Shown one piece after another: positions 34,140 to 43,742 of a stretch of DNA of 64,000 nucleotides. The first letter of the stretch is position 1, and each line of letters starts with the position of its first letter. This DNA comes from Phanerodontia chrysosporium (Eukaryota > Basidiomycota > Agaricomycetes > Polyporales > Phanerochaetaceae), in contig MJGA01000011.1 in NCBI GenBank assembly GCA_001910725.1, positions 682,001 through 746,000 on the forward strand. The letters are read 5' to 3'. The notes below the pieces were generated by a model. That model was not told where the DNA came from. It made no database searches and worked only from the letters and a program-made list of their open reading frames with translations. The position numbers and the translations under genes were made by a program.

Positions 34140-35864
34140 TCACTGCTGAAAACCCTCGTCTGGGTTGTTGTTGGCCCATTCTTCCATCAGCCCATCAAGG
34201 CGTTTGATAGCTTCGTCTTTAGACAGCGTTCGAATAGTTCGTTTCGCAGCTTCGAACGGGTCTTGTTGCGGCTGCTGGGGGCTGCCGGCCTGGGTGTCGG
34301 TTTCAGCTTCAACGACGTTAGTTTGTCGTCCGTTTGTCTGTCCATTCCATCCCCCTCTGTTGAACTGGAATTGGTTTCCTCCTCTGCCTCGTCCTCGACC
34401 TCTTCCTCGGCCTTGTCCTCGACCTCGACCTCCAGACTGGCATTCGCGTGCGAAGTGTCCAAATCGTCCGCAGGTGAAGCATTTGATGTTGTTCTTTGTG
34501 GTTATAGCGTCGACATCCATCGCGTTAGGGTCTTTGGGTGTCGATTTATGATCGGTGTCGTGGCTCGGGTGCATGGCGGCGTCAATGCCTTGGGCGATAT
34601 CCTGCCAGAGGCGAAGAGTCTCGGTGGCATAGAGTGGTCGTCTTTCTGCGACTACTTGGGGTAGGGTCATGTCGTGAACGTCCTTGTTTAGTGCCGCCTT
34701 GTAGTCTGTGATGAAGGGATGTGTAGCGTCGTCATCGGTAATGTCGATTTCGGCTTCGACAAGGCATGCATCAAACTTGGTGTTGAGGTTGCGGACTGAT
34801 CCCCTTCCTTGCTTTAACTTCTTTAACGCGGTAAATGCATCTGCACGGTGGTCGGTAGGTTGGTATCGGGAGAGGAATTCTTGGGCGTATTGGGCCCACG
34901 TGGGCCAGCCGGTCCGAAGGTACCATCGTTCCTTCATCATCGACCAGGTCCGCGGTGCCTGGGTCTGACCGTCTTCCATGAGTGAATTAGCGAATACGAT
35001 CTTCTTTGCTTCTGTGTTGAACTTGGAAGGCTTGGCTTCGAAGTAGATTTCGCATTGGTGAACGAAGTTTCGCGCTTGTTTCGGGTCGCCTTTGAAGGTT
35101 TGAGGTCTGGCGATGTCGGCGTCGTTGCGCATGTCGAGTAACTGTCTGATGATGTCGGGAGGTAACCCTCCTTGAGGTGGGGGCCCCACTGGGTTTCCGC
35201 CCCCGAATGGTCCTCCAGGTGGTCCCCCAGGTGGTCCTCCAGGTGGTCCTCTGGGTGGTCCTCCGGGTGGTCCCCCGGGTGGTCCTCCAGGTGGTCCTCC
35301 AGATGGGTTTCCTCCTTCCTCTTCGAATGGATCTCCTCCATCTCCTCCGGATGGGTTTCCTCCACCACCTCCGAATGGGTCTCCGGATCCCCCATCTCCT
35401 CCCGGATTCTCCTTGTTGTGGATGGCTGCTATGATGGCCCTCTCTACTTCTTCCGGGGACAGTGGGGCTGTGGTGAAGATCTTCTGTTGGATGCTTTCCG
35501 CAAGGTCGTCTGCGCTTAGGTTGTGTATCATGTGGTGGCGTTCCTGCTGCAGGGATGTTTCAGATTCCTCGATGTAGTCTCTTTCTCCGTATAAGTTTAG
35601 TATCGTTCGGTATAGTCGTCTTCCTATCTTGGGGAACTGCTCGAGTTGCCCCTCGGTTGGGGCTTGTTTTCCTACGAGAAGTCGATCGTGAGGTGCTGCT
35701 CGTGTTACTCGCCATGGGCATGGTTGTAAGTTGCATGTGTAGATGACAGGTGTCCCTTCTCTGTTCTTTACGCGATATTCGTCTCTTCTTTCAGTTGGGC
35801 AATAGTAGTGTATGAACGTCTTGCACTGCTCGAGGTAGGGATTGGTTATTGGTTCTTGAGACAT
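34140..35864 (-). CDS. Element 1 gag
   Basis: 574-residue Gag, ATG at 35864 (MSQEPITNPYLEQCKTF). The N-terminal region has a Cys-rich stretch (CKTFIHYYCPTERR). A central Gly/Pro tandem repeat of GGPP units (plus-strand 35200-35300) and the capsid-like helical region follow (FKGDPKQARNFVHQCEIYF, FLSRYQPTDHRADAFTALKK, YKAALNKDVHDMTLP). The C-terminus has one CCHC zinc knuckle, CFTCGRFGHFAREC, and then an RGRGRG basic nucleic-acid-binding tail. The Gag frame ends at 34140-34142 just after the slippery site. Intact. Confidence 0.9.
   Translation of the reverse strand: MSQEPITNPYLEQCKTFIHYYCPTERRDEYRVKNREGTPVIYTCNLQPCPWRVTRAAPHDRLLVGKQAPTEGQLEQFPKIGRRLYRTILNLYGERDYIEESETSLQQERHHMIHNLSADDLAESIQQKIFTTAPLSPEEVERAIIAAIHNKENPGGDGGSGDPFGGGGGNPSGGDGGDPFEEEGGNPSGGPPGGPPGGPPGGPPRGPPGGPPGGPPGGPFGGGNPVGPPPQGGLPPDIIRQLLDMRNDADIARPQTFKGDPKQARNFVHQCEIYFEAKPSKFNTEAKKIVFANSLMEDGQTQAPRTWSMMKERWYLRTGWPTWAQYAQEFLSRYQPTDHRADAFTALKKLKQGRGSVRNLNTKFDACLVEAEIDITDDDATHPFITDYKAALNKDVHDMTLPQVVAERRPLYATETLRLWQDIAQGIDAAMHPSHDTDHKSTPKDPNAMDVDAITTKNNIKCFTCGRFGHFARECQSGGRGRGQGRGRGRGRGRGGNQFQFNRGGWNGQTNGRQTNVVEAETDTQAGSPQQPQQDPFEAAKRTIRTLSKDEAIKRLDGLMEEWANNNPDEGFQQ
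34149..34155 (-). promoter_or_regulatory. -1 frameshift heptamer at the gag/pol junction
   Basis: On the coding strand GGGTTTT reads G GGT TTT in the gag frame, matching X XXY YYZ, and lies 6 bases before the gag stop codon. Pol is in the -1 frame and is open through this point. Confidence 0.65.
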
Positions 35865-35901
35865 CTTCGAGGGGTGACCCGTCGAAGGGTAAACGTGGGG
35901 G

Positions 35902-35913
35902 AAGCTAGTATAA
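35902..35913 (-). other. Element 1 primer-binding site, self-priming type
   Basis: The 12 bases just inside the 5' LTR read TTATACTAGCTT in element sense. ATACTAGCTT is exactly complementary to AAGCTAGTAT within the LTR (plus 35957-35966), about 34 bases downstream of the TATATAA start. There is no TGG start as expected for a tRNA 3' end. Confidence 0.65.
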
Positions 35914-36122
35914 TGTAAGAGTCGAGAATGAGGTAGATTCTAGACAGGAATACAAGATACTAGCTTGGAGAAAAGGAAACGAGAGTCCTAGCCTTATATA
36001 CGTCTAACCTAGCCTATGACTAAGGAAGGGACAGCGACATTAGTAAGGCGGAAACTGGCTGAGTAATAATACAACGATAATGACTAAGAAAAAGAAAAAT
36101 ATTTGTCAGCACATTCGTAACA
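35914..36122 (-). repeat. Element 1 5' LTR
   Basis: 209 bp; TATATAA box at plus 35994-36000; TGT...ACA ends; right flank GAAAA is the target duplication. Confidence 0.95.
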
Positions 36123-37352
36123 GAAAAGTGACGGAGTTGTGATAGTGCAGCAATGCCTGCTATGTAATGGCTTGACTGTTACCCCTAAAATGAGGCTAGG
36201 GTTACTATACTCACATGTGCCTGCATTTGGTGTGTTGCGCAAGCAGTTTATCTCAGAGGGCTCTGCCCATAGTCATTGTAGCACTCTTCACAGTTTTGTA
36301 GCACTCACGATCACTCATGGTCTCTTTTGAACATGTCATGGGCACTCTAGCATATCTCATGAGTGATTACAGTAAGTTATTACAGCTATTCCTGAAATAA
36401 ATGGGAATGCATGAAACACAATGTTGGTGCAGCAACAAATGAATTAGGAAGTGCCAGATTTAGAAGGCATGAGCTTAGACTTCCAGAGCCTTGCTCTCGT
36501 GCATCGTGAATCACTGCTATTTACCTGTGCTACATATCTCCATGAATCAATATGAGCAAATTCTACAAAGAAACCTATCAGTTTTAGAATAATCTGGAAG
36601 ACCAGGTCATTATAGACAGCCTGCTGTCCTCTGAGGTGGAGATTTTATTTCCAAACTTCAAAGGTATATGCAGTTGGACCCTGGGCTTAGTGTACTCAAA
36701 CACTACATGGTCATGCCTGATATGATAGCTACTGTTAGAATGCGAGGTTTGTTGAAAACTTGGGTTTGAGAACATTTGACACTGCTGAATGAATGTTCTA
36801 CATGCACTGAGGAAACTTCAAACTCTGCTTAGATGTCTGCTCAGCAGTCAGTGGTACACTTCAGTGGCACTCAGTGCTTGGTGCAAGCTAAGTGATTTGC
36901 AGGGTGCGATGGATGCCTCGGGTAGTGAGTCTTGGGCAGTGGGTAGTATGAGGCTGGACAGTCTTTGCAGTCCCGAGGACCTCAGAGCACTTTTCACTGC
37001 TTGACCAAGTGCTTTGGAATATAATCTGGGACATCTGCTTGAATTTGCTGTATTAATGTGAGATGATGCTCTTGTAAATGAGCTTGATATTCTAAAGACA
37101 TATGCATGAATACTGCTATCAAGGCTACTATCTGATATTGTATGATGGCTTTCATTTCTTCTTATGCTAAGCATCAAATGACTGCAGTCTGAGCATAGGT
37201 TGAAAAGTTGGCTTGACATCAGAGAAGACAGGTGCATGGACAGATGGAGAGAGTGTGTCAGGGTCTGGAAGTGGAAGCAAAGATGGAGACTGTTCAAAAA
37301 GGCACTCACAGATCGCAGAGGACATGTGGTGGGAAAGAGATTCCATAGTATA
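36123..37352. other. Non-coding stretch between elements 1 and 2
   Basis: AT-rich sequence with no recognisable gene or transposon domain. The longest frame (36848-37309 minus) is Ser/His/Leu-rich without a motif. It is probably decayed repeat; it contains the right-hand target duplication of element 1. Confidence 0.5.
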
Positions 37353-37962
37353 TATCACAAGAATGTGCTGTTCTAGCGCCTATACACCAAACCAACCAGC
37401 AATACTCACTGGCAAAGGTTTACTTGAACCACAAAGGACCACAAAGGGTGTAGCCAAGCTTGAAGACAAGGTATAGAGATTAGAGAGGTGAGATGCAATG
37501 AGATTGAAGCTGGGGAGGCATCCCCAGCCCTCAGGGTTTATATACATGTGCACCAGGTCTCTAGGGACTGGTGTTCAGGGTCCTAGCTATCTGATACCTA
37601 CTACGCTATTGGCTAGTACCCTACAGGCATTCCTACATTCTTCTACATGTTCCTAAATGTTCCTACGATGTCCCAGAAACCTCCAGAACGTTTCAGCACT
37701 GTCCGTACCTGTTCAGAGACCTCCAGGACTTTCAAGTCCATTCTGGAGTGTCTTGGTGCTTCCAGACCCTTGCCTGCTTCTAGACCTTCGACCATGTGAC
37801 CTTGGGATACTGCACGTGTGCACATCACATGACCGCTGTATTACGTGACCAGCCCTAAGCCCAAGGCTGTCACTCCAGCGCTTCTGCATGTCATTGTTCG
37901 GAGTAATCACTTCTATCACCTGCTGCCCCTAACCCTAAGGGTTGAGACAAAAAACTGTGACA
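37353..37962 (-). repeat. Element 2 3' LTR
   Basis: 610 bp. Element sense starts TGTCACAG right after a TTTGGGGTAA purine-rich tract. Contains TATATAA (plus about 37537-37545), AGATTGAAGCT (37501-37511, complementary to the PBS) and a telomere-like TAACCCTAA. Confidence 0.8.
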
Positions 37963-40900
37963 TTACCCCAAATTCTAGCTGAACCTCCTGATGAAGCCTC
38001 AATACCAGTGGAGCCAAAACCATTGCTGCTGCGAATGGTTGAGTCAAGGTGAAAAACTGGAGTTGGTTTGGCATAGGATATCCTTTCGAGCACGAGTTGA
38101 GCGACACGATCACTCTTGTGGAATGTAAGGGTGTCGGGCGAGTTGTTGATGAGTAGAATTTGGAGCTCTCCTCAATAATCTCGGTTGATAACGCCTGCTC
38201 CTATGTCGATGCCTCTGAGGCTAAGACCGCTCCGTAGTGCAACTCGAGCGTAGGTACCCGGTGGAGTACACATTTGAAGACCAGTTGGCACTAGCTTGCG
38301 ATTATGGGGCTTGAGCGTAAGGTCTTCTGTGATGAAAAGATCCAACCCTGCACTTTCTGGCGAGCCACATGAGGGGAGTTTTGCGTTCTTGTTCATGAGC
38401 TCGACCTTGAACTGGTCATCAACTCCCCAGGATTGGAGTAGCGTGAGTTTGCACACGAAAAACTCGTCCTCTTCGTTGTGGTGGCATTGCAGAAGAGAAA
38501 TCACCTTCGGTGCGTCTGGGTATTTCTTGTGGAATTGTTTGACCTTCGCCATAGCATGCTTGAGATTGGGCAAGTATTCTCATGTATCGCTATGCTCGTC
38601 GTAGCCCTTCCACCGTACTCAGTACATAACACGGCCTTTGAAGTCTGGCTGTGTATTTACGATCTGCTCGACCTCGTACTCCTCACCATCACCCACGCGA
38701 ATGGGTGGTAGGGGTTTGCATGTGCAATTGGCGACCTCATCCTCGACGTGCTTCGTGAACTTGCTTGCATGGAAGACTGAGTGAATCTTCACATGGGCTG
38801 GTAACTTGAACTTGAAGGTAACTAGTTCCAGCTGCTCCACAATCCCGTAAGGGCCTACTCGCTTTGGTGCCAGTTTCTTGGAGGGAACCTGAAGGTTCAG
38901 ATTCTTTGCATCAAGCCAAACACGGTCTTCGACCTTGAACAAGGGTTCTGATTTACCCTGGTCGTAGTACCACTTCATTCGCTCTGCAGCCAGCACGAGT
39001 GCAGCTTTCGCCTGATCTTGGGCCTCCTGTCTAAGCTTCGTCCAGTCGTTCAGTTCTGACAACCTTGTAACATGGTCCTGCTCTGGGAACATGCATGGAT
39101 GCTGGCCATATTCAACAAAGAATGGCAAGTTCTTGGTGCTTTCATGTGCCTGGTTGTTGTACGCAAACTCGGCAGAGGGCAAAAGGTACACCCAATCATC
39201 CTGCCTAAAGCTTGTGTAGCAGTGCAGATACTGCTCCAATGACTGATTAACTTGCTCAGTCTGGCCGTCTACCTGAGGGTGAAACGCTGTAGTCATCGCT
39301 GACTTGATCCCCAGGAGTCTGCACCATTCCTGGAAGAGTTTTGTGGTGAACTGCATTTCTCTATCCGAAATGATCTGTCTGGGTAGGCCATGCAAAGGTC
39401 AAACACGCTCGTAGAGCAAATTTCCCAGATTCTTGGCTAAAAACTCCTTGGTGATGGGGAGGAAATGTGCTCGCTTGGTTAAGCGGCAAATGACTACGAA
39501 GATAGTGTTGTAACCGTCCGACTCAGGCAAGTCCGTGATTATATTGCATGAGATTATCTCCTAGAGTTCCGACGGAACCTCATTTGGCTGTAACAGGCCA
39601 GCAGACTTTTGGTTGACGTTTTTATGTGACTGGCAGACTTCAGAACCTGCGACGTACTTCTTGATGTAAACTGACATTCCTGGCCACCAATAGTTGCGCG
39701 ACAGCAACTCCAACATCTTCTATCGTCCAGGGTGTCCAACTCCAGGGAAGTCGTGGTGTAACTTGAGTAGATCTGCCCTAATCTTGTCGTCCTTGGGTAC
39801 ATACACCTTGCCTCGGTGTAGTAGTAGTCCATCATCGAGGTGCCATTCCGCTAAGTCCTTCCCAAACTCTCTTGATCCTTTCAACATCAGGTCTTTGTAC
39901 AATTTGGTAACTTCGTTGTCCAGCAGAGCTTTTCTGATCCTTTCTAGCAGTTTGCTATTGTCCACTATCGATGAATGGGTTGGTTGCATGGCTCGAATCG
40001 CAAAATATTCTGGCTTCAAAAGAACTTTTTCACGATTGTCGCAATCCACCCCCAATTCATGATCTGGCCTCCTGGACATTGGATCAGCCTGCTTCATTGT
40101 CTTTCCAGGCATGTGCTCCAACTTGAAGTGGAAACGTGTGAGGAAAAGACTCCAATGTGCTTGACATCACGTCAAGTCTTGTGCCTTGCAGAAATAGATC
40201 AAATTCTGGTAATCTGACCATATCTCAAATGGTAGAGGGTGTCCCTCCAAGTGGTGGTGCCATTTCTTCAGCGCACGGATGATGGCTAGCATTTTCTTAT
40301 TGTATATCCCATAGTTGTGCTCATGTACGCCTAGCGTCTTGGAGTAAAATGCAACTGGGTGCCAAAGGCCATCCTTGCCCAGTTGCTCAAGTACAGTCTC
40401 TGTAGCAAAGTCTGACAAATCGCATTCGAGCCTAAAAGGGTGCTCGTCATCTGGAATCTTGAGAATAGGCGCAGTAGTGAATGCTTTCTTGAGTGTGTCA
40501 AAGGTGTCCTGCTGCTCAGGCCCCCCATTCCCACTGTTTGCCTTTGCGGGTAAGCTCTGACAATGGGCGAACAATCTTGCCAAAGTCTCAAATAAACCGT
40601 CGGTAGAAGTTAGCAAAACTCAGGAAAGCCTGGACATCTTTGACCCTTTTGGGTATGAGTCAAGATAAAATGCCATCTACCTTTGATGGATCCATCTGAA
40701 CTGATCTCTTGCTGATGATCATTCTGAGGTATTCAATGCTATCCGTCTCGAAGAAGCATTTTTCTGGCTTAGCAAACAGGTCGTTGTCGTATAACCACTG
40801 CAATACCTCACAAACTAATTGCCAATGGTGGTTCAAGTTGTTTGTGAAGATGAGAATGTTATCTAGATAGATCATAACATGCCCTTCTTGAATCAGATCA

Positions 40901-42131
40901 TTGAGAATATGGTTCATCATGCGCTGAAAGGTTACTGGTGTATTGCTGAGGCCAAAGAACATCACTGTAGGTTCGTATAAACCGAAAGGTGTGATGAAGG
41001 CCAGCTTCCACTCGTCTCCTTCCTTAATTCTGACATTGTTATACCCCCATCTAAGGTCAATCTTGGTGTATATACTGGCCTTAGATAGTCGATCTATAAG
41101 GTCTGAGATTTTGGGTATAGAGAAGCGGTCTTTCTTGATGACTTCATTCAGTTTCCTGTAATCCTGCATCAAGCGCAATGAACCATCCTTCTTTTTCACA
41201 AAAAAGACTGGTGCTGCCAGTGGGGATTTACTTGGTCTGATGTATCCCTTGGCGAGGTTCTCCTGAATCCACTCATTCAGAGAATTTCTCTCTTCTGGTG
41301 ACAGCGAGTAATTACGAGCTGGTCGAGGTAGGGTAGCTCCATCGATAAACTTGACAGCATGGTCATAAGGCTTTCGTACGTGTAACCGTTCGCTTGCACG
41401 CTTCGAAAACACGTCTCCATAGTCCTGATACTGTGTAGGGACAAGCTGCTCCTAGCCCTCAATTCTCTCCAGCGAACAAATACTGCACATCGCTGTGATC
41501 TTCCGGGAAGTAACTGCCAAAACGCGGCCATCTGGAGTGGAAGGGTCGACCCACTGAAGCCAAGGCTCCTCTTCTTCCTCCTCGAAGTCCTCATCCATAG
41601 GTTCTTCAAGCTCTGCTTGTGCTACTTGAGCCTTGTGGCTGGTAAAGCGACAAGAATCTGGGCATCTGGAGTACTTCCACTCGCCCTTATCCCAATCTAT
41701 CTCGGGATTATGCTTTTTCAAGTAGCTAAAGCCAAGGAACATGTCCTTTCCACCCAGATCTGTAATGAGGCATGCTTGTCTGAAGACATGGTCTCCTACG
41801 GCTACGTCGAGCCAAGCATACTCCTCAATACTGCCACACTTGTTTCTGGAGCCATCTGCGTTGTAAACGCATATCTCCCTGGCCAGCTGGTTTGTCTTCA
41901 GCTTATGCTTCTTGACGAAGCGGTGGCTTATGAACACAGCATAGGCCCCTGAGTCAACCAGCGCGGTAGTCTGCACTCTGATTTCCTTACCCTGACTCAA
42001 AGTTACTAGAACGATAAAGCTCGATTTAGAGGGCAAACTAGAGACTTTTCTCAATTCCAAAACTGATCTAATATATTCTACTAAGTTGGGAGGGTAAAGG
42101 AAATCTAAAAACGGACCAGATGTCGCAGACT
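37963..42131 (-). pseudogene. Element 2 pol remnant (protease, RT, RNase H, integrase, chromodomain, dUTPase)
   Basis: Domains in element sense: aspartic protease (ALVDSGAYAVFISHRFV, about 41900-42000); RT 40660-41412 with KKKDGSLRLMQDYRKLN and IDLRWGYNNVRIK; the catalytic box reads YLDN instead of Y-x-DD; RNase H (FRLECDLSDFATETV, 40167-40616); integrase zinc region and core (39400-40120; 38619-39395 with IISDREMQFTTKLFQEW and QVDGQTEQVNQSL); chromodomain (EEYEVEQIVNT, VRWKGYDEHSDT, about 38590-38680, with two stops); then dUTPase. One frameshift lies between 40616 and 40660; the rest stays in a single frame broken by TGA/TAG/TAA stops. It is not functional. Confidence 0.85.
37990..38440 (-). 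other. dUTPase domain at the C-terminus of element 2 pol (broken)
   Basis: Motifs in order: ESAGLDLF (1), ALRSGLS (2), GAGVINRDY then an in-frame TGA at 38172-38174 followed by GELQILLINN (3), SDRVAQLVLE (4), SNGFGSTG (5). The motif 3 Asp is Asn. It sits after the integrase chromodomain and ends almost at the LTR, unlike element 1. Confidence 0.85.
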
Positions 42132-43712
42132 CTACATCGGTCCCTGCAGAAAATCCTTATCGTCTGAGAACACCATGCGGTCAATCTTCTGCGCCTTCTC
42201 CTTCGAAGACGACTTCTTCTTTTGCTTGGTCTTGGGGGTATCTTCTTCTTCTGAGCTATTCGAGCTTGACTCCTCGTCAGAGGCTACCTCCTGGAATCTC
42301 TCTGAGTCACTGGCGTACACCTCGCGCACACTGCTCTTCGTGTGGCGACAGCTCTTATCCTTCTCCTTTTCCTTTGAAGACGAAGCCTTTGACAAACTGG
42401 CCACTGGTGCATTGGTGGTTTTACTCGACGACGTCAAAGAACCTGAGTTGTTCTTCTTCGATGGAAACTCCTTGGCGATGTGGCCTTTGTCTCCACACTG
42501 AGCGCAGCAGCCTTTCTTTTTTGCCTCCTCGAACGACATGGCAACCTTCTGAACTTTGACTGTCTTGCCTTTACCCTGGGCTGAGCCCTTCTTCAAGGTG
42601 TCGACATTCATAGCGTCAGGGTCTTTCGACGACTGAGGCTGTCTAGAGAGTACGGTGCCCATCAAGAGACGTTGATCCTGCAGAATCTCCTGAACATCCT
42701 TCAACCAACTATCCCAGATTGTAACCCACTGAGTATGACCACGGGCTGCCAGTACATCGGCGGCGGCACGAGGGGTATGGGCATAGGCCTTGACCAGCAG
42801 TTCCTCGTTGGAGAAGCCAGTTTGGCGAGCCGGCTAACGGAAACAAGTAGCAAACTCATTGAAAGTCTTTTCGTTCATTCCTTTCTTGCTGACGAGTTGC
42901 TCAAACTCTGCCCTTGCCCTATCCTTCTTGTCAGTCTGTTGGAATCCTTTTTGGAGTTCGTTTACAAAGTTGGTCCAAGTACCAAGGGGCTTTGAGTCTG
43001 CCACCTTATCAAAGTACTCTTGCATGACCTTCTTTACTGAACCTCGCAGGTAAGTTATCGCCGTCTCTACCTTCTTTTCGTCGTCCATTATGCCACGGTG
43101 GCATAACCAGAGTGCCATCTACTCGAGTCAATCATCCAACTTGCTAGCCTTATCACCATTAAAGGTGTCAGGCTCCTTTATGGTAGGAAACAAAGACTGA
43201 GACAACCCAACGTTGTCTTCACTAGTGCCTTGCTGAACCAACACTTTTAAGCTCTCGTTCTCCTACTTCAGCACCTGTATAGCACTCTGCAAAACACAAT
43301 TTTGGTTCTGAGCCTCTGCTATCTGTGCAGACAAGTGCTGTCTAGTCTGCTTAAGAGTGTCTATTTGCTTCTGAAGCGTCTTGGCCTTGGTTTTGCATCT
43401 GTGAAGGGCGTCCTTCAAGTGAAGGACTTCTGAACCCATTTCCGACCTTACTTGAGCTATTTCAGCCTTTATCCAGTTACCCAGGCTGTCAACAAAGTTC
43501 TCAATGTTGCCAGGAGTCAGTCCTTCCTCAGCGGCTTGTACTCATGACTGGCTGTACTCTTCGTAAGAGGTCGAAAGCAGTGCAGCGGCCAAAACTGGGG
43601 TAGGACCTCCCTCAGCCATAGAACCAAGTTCTAACGCTCCCCAAGGGTCCATACCACTTGAACTTGCAGCAGAATGCAAACCAAAGTCAACAGAATTCGA
43701 GTTGAATGACAT
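42132..43712 (-). pseudogene. Element 2 gag, five in-frame stops
   Basis: Reading frame from ATG 43712 (MSFNSNSVDFGLHSAASSS) to 42132, 527 codons without any frameshift but with TGA or TAG at 43542, 43263, 43128, 43119 and 42834. N-terminal coiled coil (LKDALHRCKTKAKTLQKQID), capsid-like part (KVETAITYLRGSVKKVMQEY, WTNFVNELQKGFQQTDKKDR), then AMNVDTLKKG and a zinc knuckle CAQCGDKGHIAKEF whose last Cys is Phe. The C-terminus is Ser/Glu/Lys-rich. The stops fit CAG, CGA or TGG codons changed by transitions. Confidence 0.8.
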
Positions 43713-43742
43713 CTTGATTTAAAAAATGCGCAGATACAAACA

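Larger units (their letters stand above)
29882..34179 (-). pseudogene. Element 1 pol: protease-dUTPase-RT-RNase H-integrase-chromodomain, one stop
   Basis: Polyprotein in the -1 frame relative to gag, overlapping its end by about 40 bases. Domains by residue from 34179: aspartic protease near 59 (LIDSGAQGKFID); dUTPase about 190-320; RT with intact YMDD (KIYMDDILICGHD); RNase H (FVLECDASLVATAVVL); zinc-binding integrase N-terminus (GHPGRF...CATCQQMK); integrase core (CDFITHLP, LSDRGPQFNSRF, QTDGETERMN); GPY/F-like KRHGPYKIEKVL; chromodomain (YEVEAILADRPWGNGRRYLI, then RWKDQPTAENSWEPE). A single in-frame TGA at 32119-32121 interrupts the segment between RT and RNase H (KQV-stop-GFLGF); in relatives this position is normally Arg, so a C-to-T change of CGA is the likely cause. 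The same frame continues open beyond the chromodomain to 28705. Confidence 0.9.
28496..36122 (-). mobile_element. Element 1: nearly intact Ty3/gypsy chromovirus with dUTPase
   Basis: Complete 7627 bp LTR retrotransposon in minus orientation. Two 209 bp LTRs (28496-28704 and 35914-36122) begin TGT and end ACA and differ at 4 positions, all transitions. The element is flanked by the 5 bp target duplication GAAAA (28491-28495 and 36123-36127). Order in element sense: 5' LTR, self-priming-type PBS, gag, pol (protease, dUTPase, RT, RNase H, integrase, chromodomain), an extra ORF, purine tract (AAGGAGGAG) and 3' LTR. One in-frame stop in pol is the only lesion seen. It inserted 95 bp downstream of the Rsc1-like stop codon. 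Confidence 0.95.

Noticed and set aside
35200..35300. CRISPR-like or satellite repeat (GGTCCTCCAGGT units)
   Set aside because: It lies inside gag and encodes in-frame GGPP repeats; there are no spacers.
37364..37962. Element 2 LTR boundary at TGTGCTG (37364)
   Set aside because: Similarity between both LTRs extends 11 bp further to TATCA, and this boundary places the primer site two bases inside the LTR as in element 1.
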